Source: Acidobacteriota bacterium
Lineage (GTDB): Bacteria; Acidobacteriota; Blastocatellia; Chloracidobacteriales; JADJPF01
DNA length: 64,000 nucleotides
Assembly (NCBI GenBank): GCA_016213785.1
Contig: JACQZQ010000106.1
Coordinates: forward strand, 1-64,000
Direction of reading: 5' to 3'
Part shown: positions 16,496 to 25,238 of the stretch, piece after piece
How the letters are laid out: each line of letters begins with the position of its first letter
Numbering within the stretch: the first letter of the stretch is position 1
Made by a program: the position numbers and the translations under genes
Notes under the pieces: generated by a model
The model's input: only the letters and a program-made list of their open reading frames with translations
Database searches by the model: none
Told to the model about the DNA's origin: nothing

Positions 16496-18361
16496 TTAAT
16501 AGTCTTCTGATAGAATTAAGCTAATTTGTCCTGTAGATTCTAATAAGTTAATGATCCTATAGGTTTTAGCATTACAACAAGGCGAGCGAGCAAGCATTTG
16601 TGCCAGATTCATATCTGGTTGTTGAGCCAAGTACCAAAGGGTTTCTGCTAGTGAACTAGTAGATTTATCTTGCCAAGATAGTTTGTTTGTTAGAATTTCA
16701 AATCTAGCAAAAAGATCAGGAAAGATTTCTTTATATTCTGTAAGCTCTGTTTTTAGAGCAATTGATTCATCCCAAAGATCTTCACCGCTTTCAATTACAG
16801 GCTCTAGGTTTCTTAGCTCATCTAAGTAAAAAGCTGGACGGAATATATAACTACCTTCTACAGGCATTTGGAAAAGCTGGAAAAATGCTTCTCTTCCAAC
16901 TCTTACACCTAATTTAGAGGAAAGCACATTTCCATTTTCAAAATAAATGCTACAAAAAGGTGGAGGAGGTAATTCTTTTACTTTATTCTTAGCTACTTCA
17001 TGAGCAGTTCCTCTAGCTGTATAAACTAAGAGTGTTCCTGTAAGCTGTAGCCCTATAAGGGTATGAATAACAGAAATTAGATCACATTCTGGAAAATTGC
17101 CATGTAAAAAATGTTGCCCAGCAGGCACAAATTCTAAAGCATGGCTTGTAGATACAGCTTTTACTGTTTCTACTGTTGTAGCTTGTGTAGGAGTAGTTGT
17201 AGGAGTAGTTATAGGAGTAGAAGCCGATGCAGATGTAGAAACGGAAGTATTTATAACTGTATCAAGGTCTAGACGGCCTGTTGTGCCTGTACTACGTGAG
17301 CGACTAGCAGAATAATCTAGAGACGAACCTGAAGGGTCTAAGGTTAATAGAACGGCTGCTTCTAGATCTAGGTCTGTAGCAGAACTAAAAGCTGTCATAA
17401 ACTCTTGATTGGAAACGGTTTGAACCGCAGCAGATAATTCCCTAGCAAATGTAGTAATATCTTGAGGTCGTTTATCAGGATCTTTTTCTAATGCATGTGA
17501 TACTACAGCATTAATAATAGGCGGTATATCTGGGCAAACCTCATAAAGTGGTGTTGGTATTTCAGTCACTTGTTTATAAATTACTGCAATGGAATTTGGC
17601 CCATCAAAAGGTAGCATTCCTGTAAGAATACGATAAAGTATTATTCCTACAGAATATATATCTGAACGAGGGTCAACAGCACGAGCAGTACATTGTTCAG
17701 GGGAAATATAGTGGGGTGTTCCGATAACAGATCCCATACCAGTAATATCACTAGCATTAATTCCATCAAGTACTTGAATTAGTTTAGCAATACCAAAATC
17801 TACAACTTTAACAATTTCCTGACCATCTTCTTTATGTAGAAATATGTTATCTGGTTTTAGGTCGCGATGAACAATTCCACGTTTATGGGCTACATTAAGG
17901 ACTGCACAAATCTGTTGAATAACATTATTAGCTTCTAAAATACTAAGTCGGGGCTTTTCCTTTAAGCGTTCAGATAAAGAGATTCCGACTAGAAATTCCA
18001 TAACTACATAAACTAGATCATCAGAAGTAATACCGAAGTCAGTTACAGCAATAGCATTAGGGTGGCGAATTTTCATTGCTGCATAGGCTTCGCGGCGGAA
18101 ACGCTCAACCGCAGTAGGATTATTAACTAAATCCTTACGCATTAATTTTATTGCAACAGGTGCCTGGAGTTGTAAGTGTGTTGCTTTGTAAATAGTTCCA
18201 GTAGTGCCTTCACCAATTTTTTCATCAATTTGATATTTATTATCAATCTGAAAACTTACAAAATCTACTTGAGAGGCGTTAATTAACGCACTTCCATCAT
18301 ACGGGCAAAAGCTTTTTTCTGGGGGAAAAGCTTTTTTGCATTTTGGACATTGCATCAACAT
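16496..18361 (-). CDS. zinc-ribbon Ser/Thr protein kinase with DUF4388-like domain (paralogue)
   Basis: A 621-aa kinase with the same plan as 10512-12380. Residues 5-22 hold a Cys motif (CPKCKKAFPPEKSFCPYDG). The kinase domain is intact: GEGTTGTI (50-57), Lys72, HRDLKPDN with Asp167 and DFG 188-190. A Ser/Thr-rich linker (about 355-400, with a repeated TTPT tract) leads to a DUF4388-like domain (about 408-500, HFLHGNFPECDLISVIHTLIGLQLTGTLLVY). The C-terminus again has ARSPCCNAKTY. The linker is longer and less ordered than in the paralogue. No strong ribosome binding site is visible, and the second Met (codon 3) could also be the start. The gene is monocistronic. Confidence 0.85.
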   Translation of the reverse strand: MLMQCPKCKKAFPPEKSFCPYDGSALINASQVDFVSFQIDNKYQIDEKIGEGTTGTIYKATHLQLQAPVAIKLMRKDLVNNPTAVERFRREAYAAMKIRHPNAIAVTDFGITSDDLVYVVMEFLVGISLSERLKEKPRLSILEANNVIQQICAVLNVAHKRGIVHRDLKPDNIFLHKEDGQEIVKVVDFGIAKLIQVLDGINASDITGMGSVIGTPHYISPEQCTARAVDPRSDIYSVGIILYRILTGMLPFDGPNSIAVIYKQVTEIPTPLYEVCPDIPPIINAVVSHALEKDPDKRPQDITTFARELSAAVQTVSNQEFMTAFSSATDLDLEAAVLLTLDPSGSSLDYSASRSRSTGTTGRLDLDTVINTSVSTSASASTPITTPTTTPTQATTVETVKAVSTSHALEFVPAGQHFLHGNFPECDLISVIHTLIGLQLTGTLLVYTARGTAHEVAKNKVKELPPPPFCSIYFENGNVLSSKLGVRVGREAFFQLFQMPVEGSYIFRPAFYLDELRNLEPVIESGEDLWDESIALKTELTEYKEIFPDLFARFEILTNKLSWQDKSTSSLAETLWYLAQQPDMNLAQMLARSPCCNAKTYRIINLLESTGQISLILSEDY

Positions 18362-18520
18362 AGAGTTATTTACAGGGTTTGGATAGAGTTAAAATTTTTG
18401 AATTTTAAGTGTAAGTATAACTAAAAGTATAAAAAAGTATAAATTAGTATAATTTTGATTATTTATTATAATGTAACTAAAATATTTTTAAGCTCTTCTA
18501 GCCATCTAGTGGCTTTTGAT

Positions 18521-18546
18521 AATAGCCCAGCCATAGCTGGGCTATT
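18521..18546 (-). terminator. terminator after the small 77-aa gene
   Basis: A perfect 11-bp stem (18521-18531 with 18536-18546) and a CATA loop, 11 bp past the stop codon of the 18557-18790 gene. Confidence 0.85.
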
Positions 18547-18556
18547 TGTGTTAATT

Positions 18557-18790
18557 TTAACGAGTTATTAGATAAATTATCTGTTGAATTAAACTACGTT
18601 TTTCAATTATTTTAGCTCGTGCTCGCCAAAGGGGTTTATCTGTAAGATGGTTTATATGATCACGCCAACTATCTATAACTACTTCTGCCCCAGCATTGTT
18701 TTTTTTATATTCTTGAGCCGCTTTTTCTACCTCAGCACGGTCTTCAGATTGTAAAATTAGTGTGAAGTATGGTTTTGCTTGTCCTAACAT
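18557..18790 (-). CDS. small hypothetical protein (77 aa)
   Basis: A 77-aa protein that I cannot assign. An AGGG ribosome binding site lies 6 nt before the ATG and a strong terminator follows, so it is a real single-gene unit. It starts with an amphipathic beta-like strand (KPYFTLILQSED), continues with a helix rich in Glu/Ala/Lys (RAEVEKAAQEYKKNNAG) and ends in a basic helix (PLWRARAKIIEKRSLIQQIIYLITR). The composition suggests a small alpha/beta cytoplasmic protein, possibly nucleic-acid or membrane associated because of its basic C-terminus. Confidence 0.55.
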   Translation of the reverse strand: MLGQAKPYFTLILQSEDRAEVEKAAQEYKKNNAGAEVVIDSWRDHINHLTDKPLWRARAKIIEKRSLIQQIIYLITR

Positions 18791-18920
18791 TATTTTCCCT
18801 ATTTTTTAGAGGTTATTATATAGTCAGCATTTAACTAACATATTTAGATCGTTTTCTCAAGGAATTTAGGCTGAAAAGTCTAAACTTAACACTATCCTAG
18901 TTAACTAATCCCTAAAATGA

Positions 18921-19520
18921 CTACTTAAGCTGTGCAACAGATTTTAAGAAATCAATAGTTGTTTGATCATTCCAATTTGCTCCTCCAATATGCTCAAAAA
19001 CTATTTTACCCGTTGGAGAAATAACAAATGTTTTAGGAATCACCTCAGTACTAAAAGCTGATGGTAAGTTTTCAGAAATAGTATAAATAGGTAGGGAGTA
19101 TTTTCTTTTTTGAACAAATTTATTTACCGTTTCCTGATCTTCATTTGAGACTAATGCAAAAACTATGTTGTCTGCTTTAGTCTTATCATAAAGTTGTTGT
19201 AGACTAGGCATTTCTGCTACGCAAGGGCCACACCATGTTGCCCACATATTAAGTATAACTACTTTGCCTTTCCATTCGCTTGCTTGTATTGTTTTACCTG
19301 TTAAATCCGTAGCCGACCATCCATAATCAGCTAGGGCTTCTCCTGTTATTGAGCTTGGAAATGGTGGTGGAGGCAAACTTGCGCCAGCTTTTTTAACATC
19401 CTCATCACTAGGTGGAGGTGGGCTTCCTTCATTAACAGAAATTTTACAGCCACTTAGAGAAATAATTAATAAAATTAATAGCGAAAGGCGTAAAAAATGA
19501 CTTAAGTAAGATTTATACAT
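18921..19520 (-). CDS. TlpA-family thioredoxin lipoprotein
   Basis: A 199-aa protein with a lipoprotein signal (hydrophobic residues 11-22, lipobox LSGC with Cys25), a short Pro/Ser/Asp-rich linker (31-55) and a thioredoxin-like domain from about residue 65. The active site is WCGPC (96-100) in the segment KGKVVILNMWATWCGPCVAEMPSL, typical of the TlpA/ResA branch. The C-terminal VIPKTFVISPTGKIVFEHIGG contains the cis-Pro region. The expected role is reduction of disulfides in the envelope, for example in cytochrome c maturation; c-type hemes do occur in the window (37406-39682), but no linkage can be shown. Confidence 0.85.
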   Translation of the reverse strand: MYKSYLSHFLRLSLLILLIISLSGCKISVNEGSPPPPSDEDVKKAGASLPPPPFPSSITGEALADYGWSATDLTGKTIQASEWKGKVVILNMWATWCGPCVAEMPSLQQLYDKTKADNIVFALVSNEDQETVNKFVQKRKYSLPIYTISENLPSAFSTEVIPKTFVISPTGKIVFEHIGGANWNDQTTIDFLKSVAQLK

Positions 19521-19616
19521 TGTAATTTAGAAAATGTCCTAAGTATTTTAGAATTATAGTTGATATTTTTAAGCAAAGTAACAAGCCTAGAATTAGCTAT
19601 AAACCACATTATGGAT

Positions 19617-20771
19617 TTAACTTTTATTTTCTACAATATTACGATGCGAGAAAAATGCTGTTATTTGTGTTAAAGCAACCCCAAGTGTAAAAGCAAAAGG
19701 GAGGCTAGCTATTTTAACAAAAGAATTATTTGGTCTAGCTAGTTGATTTTCGCCTACTAAAAACTTTAAGTGGTTTTGATCATAACTGACTAGAAAAAAT
19801 ACTAGTAATACCCAAATAATACCTAATATAAAAGAAATTGGCATTGCTAAAACCAGGCTTTTTTTATAGCGACGTAGCAGTTTACCAGTTAAGTTACCTA
19901 AACTAAGGCAAAGAGCTAAGCCAATTAACCAGGCTAAAATACCTAGCTTGAAAAAATTAGGTGAGGGTATTTGTATTGTTAAAGATAGAGAATTTGCTGG
20001 TAAGGACTGCCATGAGCCTTTAAGCATTTCTCCTTCAGCAGTTAATTTTACATTACTAGAAAATTGCCAACCTTTAGGAATATAGATAGTTGTGTCTAGA
20101 TTAGAAAAGCCTACCCAATCTCTAGCAGGAGTAAGAACATAAACAAATTGCCAAGGAATAGTTTCTTCTCCTTGTAAGTATGTACTAGGCTGAGCAAAAT
20201 AAGCCACTTTAAGCGTATGAGTACCAGTAGGGACTTCCAAGTTAAATTTAACAATAGGACTTTTAATTAATGGTCGGTAGGGTATACGCCAATTTCCATT
20301 TACTGAAGGGGTAAAGTTAGGTATTCCCCAATTTATAGGAAGATCTTTTTCTGTGGGATCAAAATTTTCCATCACTACTGCTTGATCATTTAACCATACA
20401 CCGCTTTTTGTATTAGGTGTAAAACTCATAATATCACCAAAAAAAGTTAATGTGATATTTTGAGGAGCTTTATCATTACGTATTTTATAAAGAGTTTCTA
20501 TAAAAGCTAGCCTAGGAGAATACTCACTCGTAAACTCTATCATTTGTGAGCGTTTGAAGTTAACAAGTTCTCTTAAATCTATATTAAGAGTTTCTCCTTC
20601 AACGACTACTGAGCCTAAATCTATTGTAGGTTCACCAATTGAATTGCCAGCAAGAAAAGGATTAAATGGTCTACTTGCTTGTGTTGTATCAAGGCTAAAA
20701 ATTGCAAATAGGAAAATAAAAAAAATAAAGAAGATTACAAAAAAAGGTTTTTTAAACCTAAATCTAAACAT
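19617..20771 (-). CDS. membrane protein of unknown function with signal peptide
   Basis: A 384-aa protein that I do not recognise. Residues 1-32 form a signal peptide (RFKKPFFVIFFIFFIFLFAIFSLDTTQA). The mature part to about residue 270 is a beta-rich extracytoplasmic domain with many aromatic residues. At the C-terminus are three probable membrane helices (LGILAWLIGLALCLSLG, SLVLAMPISFILGIIWVLLVFFLV and a segment near the end). The form, a signal peptide plus large outer domain plus a helical membrane anchor, suggests an envelope protein. Most of its codons are the AT-rich ones usual in this window. It is a single minus-strand gene between a TlpA-like and a tandem-kinase gene, with no visible operon partner. 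Confidence 0.5.
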   Translation of the reverse strand: MFRFRFKKPFFVIFFIFFIFLFAIFSLDTTQASRPFNPFLAGNSIGEPTIDLGSVVVEGETLNIDLRELVNFKRSQMIEFTSEYSPRLAFIETLYKIRNDKAPQNITLTFFGDIMSFTPNTKSGVWLNDQAVVMENFDPTEKDLPINWGIPNFTPSVNGNWRIPYRPLIKSPIVKFNLEVPTGTHTLKVAYFAQPSTYLQGEETIPWQFVYVLTPARDWVGFSNLDTTIYIPKGWQFSSNVKLTAEGEMLKGSWQSLPANSLSLTIQIPSPNFFKLGILAWLIGLALCLSLGNLTGKLLRRYKKSLVLAMPISFILGIIWVLLVFFLVSYDQNHLKFLVGENQLARPNNSFVKIASLPFAFTLGVALTQITAFFSHRNIVENKS

Positions 20772-20833
20772 AAAAACACTGCCCTTAAAATAAACCGAAA
20801 AGGCTTATTAAATAAATTAAGTTATAGAAAATT

Positions 20834-20863
20834 ATGTCTTTTTGCTCTTTAATAAGAAGACAT
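20834..20863 (-). terminator. possible terminator after the tandem kinase gene
   Basis: A 7-bp stem (ATGTCTT at 20834-20840 with AAGACAT at 20857-20863) with a long AT-rich loop, followed by an A/T tract in the minus direction, 30 bp past the stop at 20893. Weak. Confidence 0.35.
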
Positions 20864-20892
20864 TAGGCTTATTATGCTTGAGTTAAGGGATT

Positions 20893-23800
20893 CTATAAAT
20901 AAGTGATTCCAGCCTCTAGTAATTCTGCTAGAGCATTAGCAAACTGAGAAAATGTCTTAAAATGAACTCTACGATCTAGTTTGTTATCATCTCTAATATA
21001 TAGATTTATAGCTTTTAACAAAAAGTCTTCTAGTAATGGGGAAATATCTGCACAAATCTTAGAAGGACGTTTAATTTGTAAAATAGGAGACTTAAAATAT
21101 TGCCCTACAAGCTCTGAGTAGTAAACCCATTCAAATAAGTTTTCCCCAATATTGCTTAAGTCTACACTTTCTGAAGATTTTGTTTCTGATGTAAAGGGCT
21201 GTTGATGACAAACTATTTCCCAGGCTATTAAACCTAAGGCAAAAAGATCATCAGCTTGTAAATCTGGATAGTAAGCAGGTGTAGTAATTAAAGATGGTAA
21301 ATAGGTTTTTTCTTCACAACCAAAATACCCTAAATCAATAAACTTGATTTCAGTATCATTAACAATAATATTTTCTGGTTTTAAGTCACCATGATAGCGG
21401 AAGTTAGGGTTTTGTGAGAGTCTTTCTAAGGCTAGAGCAATTTCTATTATTACTCTTATAGGTACATTGCCTTTATTCATTAGCTCTCTTAAGCTTTGGC
21501 CTGCAATAAATTCCATTTGGTAATAGCAAATGTTATTTGTATGTACTAGCCTATCAATTTTGACTAAGGCAATATCATTAACTTTCTGAGTTTTTTCTAC
21601 TTGAAATTGAAGCGTCTGATAAATATTTGGTATTTGAGTTATTAAACCTCCTGTAACAACTTCAATTTCTTGAGTCATATTACTAGAACGATTTGAAACT
21701 ACGATTAACTCAGGGGGTTTAGCTATCTTAAAAGCTCTTTGATTAAGATTAGTGCTATCAACCCCATAATATACCCAAGAAAACATCCCTTCGCCTAGTA
21801 AATGCTCTAGGTAATAACTACCCGCAGATAGCCCTAAACAAAACCTATTAGTTTTACTACTAGACTCAACAATAGCAAGTTCTGATAGAGAAGGAGCTAA
21901 GCTTGATAGAGTGCTTAAAGCTTCTCTTAAGGCAATGAAAAACTCTTTAGCTGTTTTATAACGCTCCTTAGGGTCACTAGCTAGGGCTTTTTGGAAAACG
22001 CTATCAAGGCTTTTAGGTAATAATTTATTAAAATCTTGAAGAGATTTAATATTATTAGAAAGTTTTTTTGATAGCATTGCTGCAAAACCATCAGATTCAA
22101 AAGGGATATGACCAGTTAGTGCTTCATATATAACTAAACTAAGTCTATAAATATCTGTTTGTGGATATAAAGCTTCGCCTGCCATTTGTTCTGGAGCAAA
22201 ATATCTTGGATTACCAAGGGGGCTATCTTCTTTGTTCTCAAAATCAAATAAAAATGCTTGTTGATTAGGTGTAATAAGAATTTTTAGAGGCGAAATATCA
22301 GCATGTAAAACACCGTTTTGATGGGCATAATCAAGAGCATCAGCAATTTGTTCAACTATAAAAAGTAATTGCATTGGTGCAATAAAAGGTTTTTCTCTTA
22401 AATATTCAAAAATATTTTTTCCTTTTACATACTGTATTGAAATAAAATAATAGCCCTGACTTTTACCAGCTTGATAGATTTTAATAACGTTTGGATGGTC
22501 TAGCTTAGCATCAGTACAGGCTTGTTTAATTAAATCTCCGGCTATTTTATCATCAGCACCCCTAGAAAATTTATCAGAGAGAATTTTTAGCAGTACTGTC
22601 CTATTGCCTAAGTTAGTTTGTGTAGCTAAATAGTTGGTAAATATAGAGCCTGCTGAAAGCACTTTATCTAGATGAAAACTGCTAATAGTCCCTAAATGAG
22701 GTTTAGTAACTCTAGTGCTAGGTTTGGTTGAAGGAGATTTAGAAACTTGGATTTCAGGTGTTTTTATATTATTAGCAAGAGAATTTAATAATGTGAAAAT
22801 ACTAGGAAGTGTATTTACTCCGCTATGTTTATTACTATGATAGATTGCATTAACTTTACCTAATTCTTCTTCTGTTAAAGTAATTAAAGTATCTGTATCT
22901 TGAATTTTTAGTATAAAACGGGGTTTATTTGATTGATTAAATAAATCTTCAGGCAATGATAAGACTATGTAATACCATAAATTAAAAGGAAAAATACATT
23001 CTACTACTAGAGTAGAAAAATCAGGTGTTTGGGGTATAGAGCTATCTAGATCATTAATTTGTTGAGGAAAGCTTAGGCTTAAGTAAAGGTGATGTGAAAA
23101 TCTCCAACGCTTAGTAATAATTAGTTTTTGGCCTAATTCAGCTACCTTAAAAGTAATATTTTGATTATTAAGACTAGGTGTTTTAACTAGTATCAAGTTA
23201 GTAAGAGGTGTTTTTTCCAAATTACTTAAGCTATAAGTTTGAGTTTCTAATAAATCATTTGAGGCTTCATAAGAGGATAAGTAATCTAGTATTAATTCTA
23301 CTTCTTTATTTCTAATACTTCCTAAAGGGCGAAAAATATTTCCTGGAGAGGGTTTTTCTAAATAATCAATAAAAAGCTGTGCAACGTGTTGGAATTCTAA
23401 GTCATTACTTAAACTAATGATATTATTACCTCTTAGTTTTACTAAATAGGCTTCCCATTTTTCTCCAGAAATCAAAGTTCGTTCCGCTTGCAGGATTAAG
23501 TAATGATTGTTATCTACATTTAAGTATTCTTTTACAAAAAAATCTTCATTTATAGTAGAGTCTGAGGGAATAGGTACAGAGATAGAAAGGTTTTCAGATA
23601 AAGGTCTTTGCCATTTGCGGATAGGAAGTGATTTACCTGCTGGTATATAATCCCATCTTACTTTAAAATTTCTTGTAAACTGTCGTTCTTTAATACACCC
23701 TGAGTAATATTCTGGTGAGTAGCGATTATAAATTGTGCCTAAGAAAATAGTCATTTCTTCTAATGAAATAAATGGGTTAAGTTGTATTTCATTTTTTAGT

Positions 23801-24264
23801 ATAGGGATAAGTTTTTGTAGCTCAGTATTTCCTAAGACATTAATAGAATTGGGGTTATTTAGTTTTACAACATATTGCGTAAAGACTTCATTATCTAGAT
23901 CAACAGGGGTTTGTTCTAAGATTAAATAAACATAAGGTTTAATTTGACCAAACCATAAAATTTCTAAATCAGGTCGTTGTTGATAAAGTATTTGAACTGT
24001 ATCAAAAGAAATATTTTGGGAGTATTTTTCATAAACTCTATATTCTGGAGGTTGCAGACGAATAAAAATTCTTTTTGAAGGCTCATTAGCATAGTTATTA
24101 ATAAATTCTGCTTGCCAAGAACGTGTAATTTTTATTTTTTCTCCTCCACTGCTAAATTCAGCAGGAAAAAAAGGTAGTCCTGCCACTAATATTCTTTCAT
24201 GACTTAAGAATTGGCGATGGGGAAATAGAAAAGGAGAAAAATTCTGCATTTTAAGTTTCCTCAA
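20893..24264 (-). CDS. tandem kinase protein: threefold repeat, degenerate kinase, intact kinase
   Basis: A 1123-aa protein in three parts. Residues 1-510 hold three similar segments (about 45-185, 212-335, 383-500). Each begins with a Trp-containing strand (ITRSWQAEF, PIRKWQRPL, ITKRWRFSH) followed by beta-strands; I do not know this repeat. Kinase 1 (about 529-785) keeps Lys560 and the catalytic Asp (HADISPLKIL, Asp656). Its glycine loop is lost, the Asn of HRDLKPEN is replaced and DFG reads DFE (674-676), so it looks like a pseudokinase. Kinase 2 (about 818-1110) has GEGMFSWVYYG, Lys847, HGDLKPENII (Asp960) and DLG in place of DFG. No membrane helix is seen. It is divergent from clpS, with a perfect inverted repeat in the intergenic region. 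Confidence 0.75.
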   Translation of the reverse strand: MRKLKMQNFSPFLFPHRQFLSHERILVAGLPFFPAEFSSGGEKIKITRSWQAEFINNYANEPSKRIFIRLQPPEYRVYEKYSQNISFDTVQILYQQRPDLEILWFGQIKPYVYLILEQTPVDLDNEVFTQYVVKLNNPNSINVLGNTELQKLIPILKNEIQLNPFISLEEMTIFLGTIYNRYSPEYYSGCIKERQFTRNFKVRWDYIPAGKSLPIRKWQRPLSENLSISVPIPSDSTINEDFFVKEYLNVDNNHYLILQAERTLISGEKWEAYLVKLRGNNIISLSNDLEFQHVAQLFIDYLEKPSPGNIFRPLGSIRNKEVELILDYLSSYEASNDLLETQTYSLSNLEKTPLTNLILVKTPSLNNQNITFKVAELGQKLIITKRWRFSHHLYLSLSFPQQINDLDSSIPQTPDFSTLVVECIFPFNLWYYIVLSLPEDLFNQSNKPRFILKIQDTDTLITLTEEELGKVNAIYHSNKHSGVNTLPSIFTLLNSLANNIKTPEIQVSKSPSTKPSTRVTKPHLGTISSFHLDKVLSAGSIFTNYLATQTNLGNRTVLLKILSDKFSRGADDKIAGDLIKQACTDAKLDHPNVIKIYQAGKSQGYYFISIQYVKGKNIFEYLREKPFIAPMQLLFIVEQIADALDYAHQNGVLHADISPLKILITPNQQAFLFDFENKEDSPLGNPRYFAPEQMAGEALYPQTDIYRLSLVIYEALTGHIPFESDGFAAMLSKKLSNNIKSLQDFNKLLPKSLDSVFQKALASDPKERYKTAKEFFIALREALSTLSSLAPSLSELAIVESSSKTNRFCLGLSAGSYYLEHLLGEGMFSWVYYGVDSTNLNQRAFKIAKPPELIVVSNRSSNMTQEIEVVTGGLITQIPNIYQTLQFQVEKTQKVNDIALVKIDRLVHTNNICYYQMEFIAGQSLRELMNKGNVPIRVIIEIALALERLSQNPNFRYHGDLKPENIIVNDTEIKFIDLGYFGCEEKTYLPSLITTPAYYPDLQADDLFALGLIAWEIVCHQQPFTSETKSSESVDLSNIGENLFEWVYYSELVGQYFKSPILQIKRPSKICADISPLLEDFLLKAINLYIRDDNKLDRRVHFKTFSQFANALAELLEAGITYL

Positions 24265-24284
24265 AAGTAAGTCAAATTTTTATC

Positions 24285-24321
24285 AATCTATTAATAGGTT
24301 ATTATAGGTTATTAATAGATT
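24285..24321. promoter_or_regulatory. perfect inverted repeat between kinase and clpS genes
   Basis: AATCTATTAATA (24285-24296) is repeated as its reverse complement at 24310-24321 with a 13-bp spacer. It lies 20 bp upstream of the kinase start (24264), in the divergent intergenic region. It is operator-like; no known regulator matches it by eye. Confidence 0.45.
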
Positions 24322-24396
24322 ATTTAGAGTTTATTTACAACAAGTCTAAAAAGATAATATTTCCTTTCGCTAGTTTTTTGCTAATAAAAATTGCTC

Positions 24397-24424
24397 TTGC
24401 CTAGACTAAGTTGCAAAATATAAT
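24397..24424 (+). promoter_or_regulatory. promoter of the clpS-clpS-clpA operon
   Basis: TTGCCT (24397-24402), 16-nt spacer, TATAAT (24419-24424). The start codon of the first clpS is 41 bp downstream, with AAAGGA (24455-24460) as its ribosome binding site. Confidence 0.6.
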
Positions 24425-24465
24425 TATCTAAAACATATTATCAAATTATTTATTAAAGGACTTTT

Positions 24466-24786
24466 ATGTCTAAGCGCAATTATGAGCCTGATGAGGCGGT
24501 AATAACAAAGAGTAGTAAGAAAGAAAAACTTGACGAACCTCCACGTTATAAAGTGATTTTGCATAATGATGATTTTACCACACAAGATTTTGTTGTTTAT
24601 GTACTGCAAAAAATCTTTAACCACCCTATTGAAGAAGCTATACGTCGAATGTACCAAGTTCATTTTGAGGGAATGACTATTGCAGGGATTTATCTTTATG
24701 AAATAGCAGAAACAAAGTCTAATAAGGTAATTCGTTTGGCTCGGGAAAGAGATTTTCCTTTTATGAGTACTGTTGAAAAGGAATAA
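24466..24786 (+). CDS. clpS: ClpS-type adaptor, first copy
   Basis: A 106-aa protein of the ClpS family, which brings proteins with N-terminal degrons to a ClpA-type unfoldase. The core spans about 22-100: PPRYKVILHNDDFTTQDFVVYVLQKIF, with the Asn-Asp-Asp of the N-degron pocket, and MYQVHFEG with the pocket His. The residue at the gatekeeper Met of E. coli ClpS (Met40) is Gln here (NDDFTTQDF), and the preceding Pro is Thr. The N-terminal extension (about 20 residues, charged) that engages ClpA is present. It is followed after about 55 bp by a second clpS and then clpA on the same strand. Confidence 0.9.
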   Translation: MSKRNYEPDEAVITKSSKKEKLDEPPRYKVILHNDDFTTQDFVVYVLQKIFNHPIEEAIRRMYQVHFEGMTIAGIYLYEIAETKSNKVIRLARERDFPFMSTVEKE

Positions 24787-24842
24787 GTATTATCTAAAGC
24801 TTGTTCTTTTATGCAACTAGCTAAATTAAACGAGTAAATATT

Positions 24843-25169
24843 ATGTCTACTAATAGCGATTTTGAAGCAAATACTATAACCAAAAGTAGAGAAGATGTTG
24901 AAAAAAAATTAACAGAACCTCCAAAATATCGTGTAATTTTACATAATGATGATTTTACCCCTATGGATTTTGTTACTTTAGTACTTGAGAAGGTTTTTCA
25001 GTATTCTTATCAAAAAGCTTGGATACTAATGTTAAAAGTTCATGATCAAGGAAGTGGAGTTATAGGAGTATATACTTATGAAATAGCAGAAATGAAACTA
25101 GTAAAAGCTATTGGTATGGCAAAAAAGAAAGGCTATCCACTAATGCTAAGTTTAGAAAAAGATATGTGA
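24843..25169 (+). CDS. clpS: ClpS-type adaptor, second copy
   Basis: A 108-aa ClpS paralogue with a charged N-terminal extension (1-27) and the core PPKYRVILHNDDFTPMDFVTLVLEKVF, LKVHDQG, GVYTYEIAEMKLVKAIG. It keeps the canonical NDDFTPM gatekeeper Met and the pocket His, so it should recognise the classical bulky hydrophobic N-degrons. The first copy differs at exactly those gate residues, so the two may select different N-termini. It lies about 70 bp upstream of clpA and is probably cotranscribed with it. The ATG was chosen because it directly precedes the conserved frame; no strong ribosome binding site is visible. Confidence 0.9.
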   Translation: MSTNSDFEANTITKSREDVEKKLTEPPKYRVILHNDDFTPMDFVTLVLEKVFQYSYQKAWILMLKVHDQGSGVIGVYTYEIAEMKLVKAIGMAKKKGYPLMLSLEKDM

Positions 25170-25238
25170 TAAGTAAAACTTGTTCTGAAAAATTTTGACT
25201 TATAAGCAACCATAGTAAAAATTAGGAAAAATAAATTT

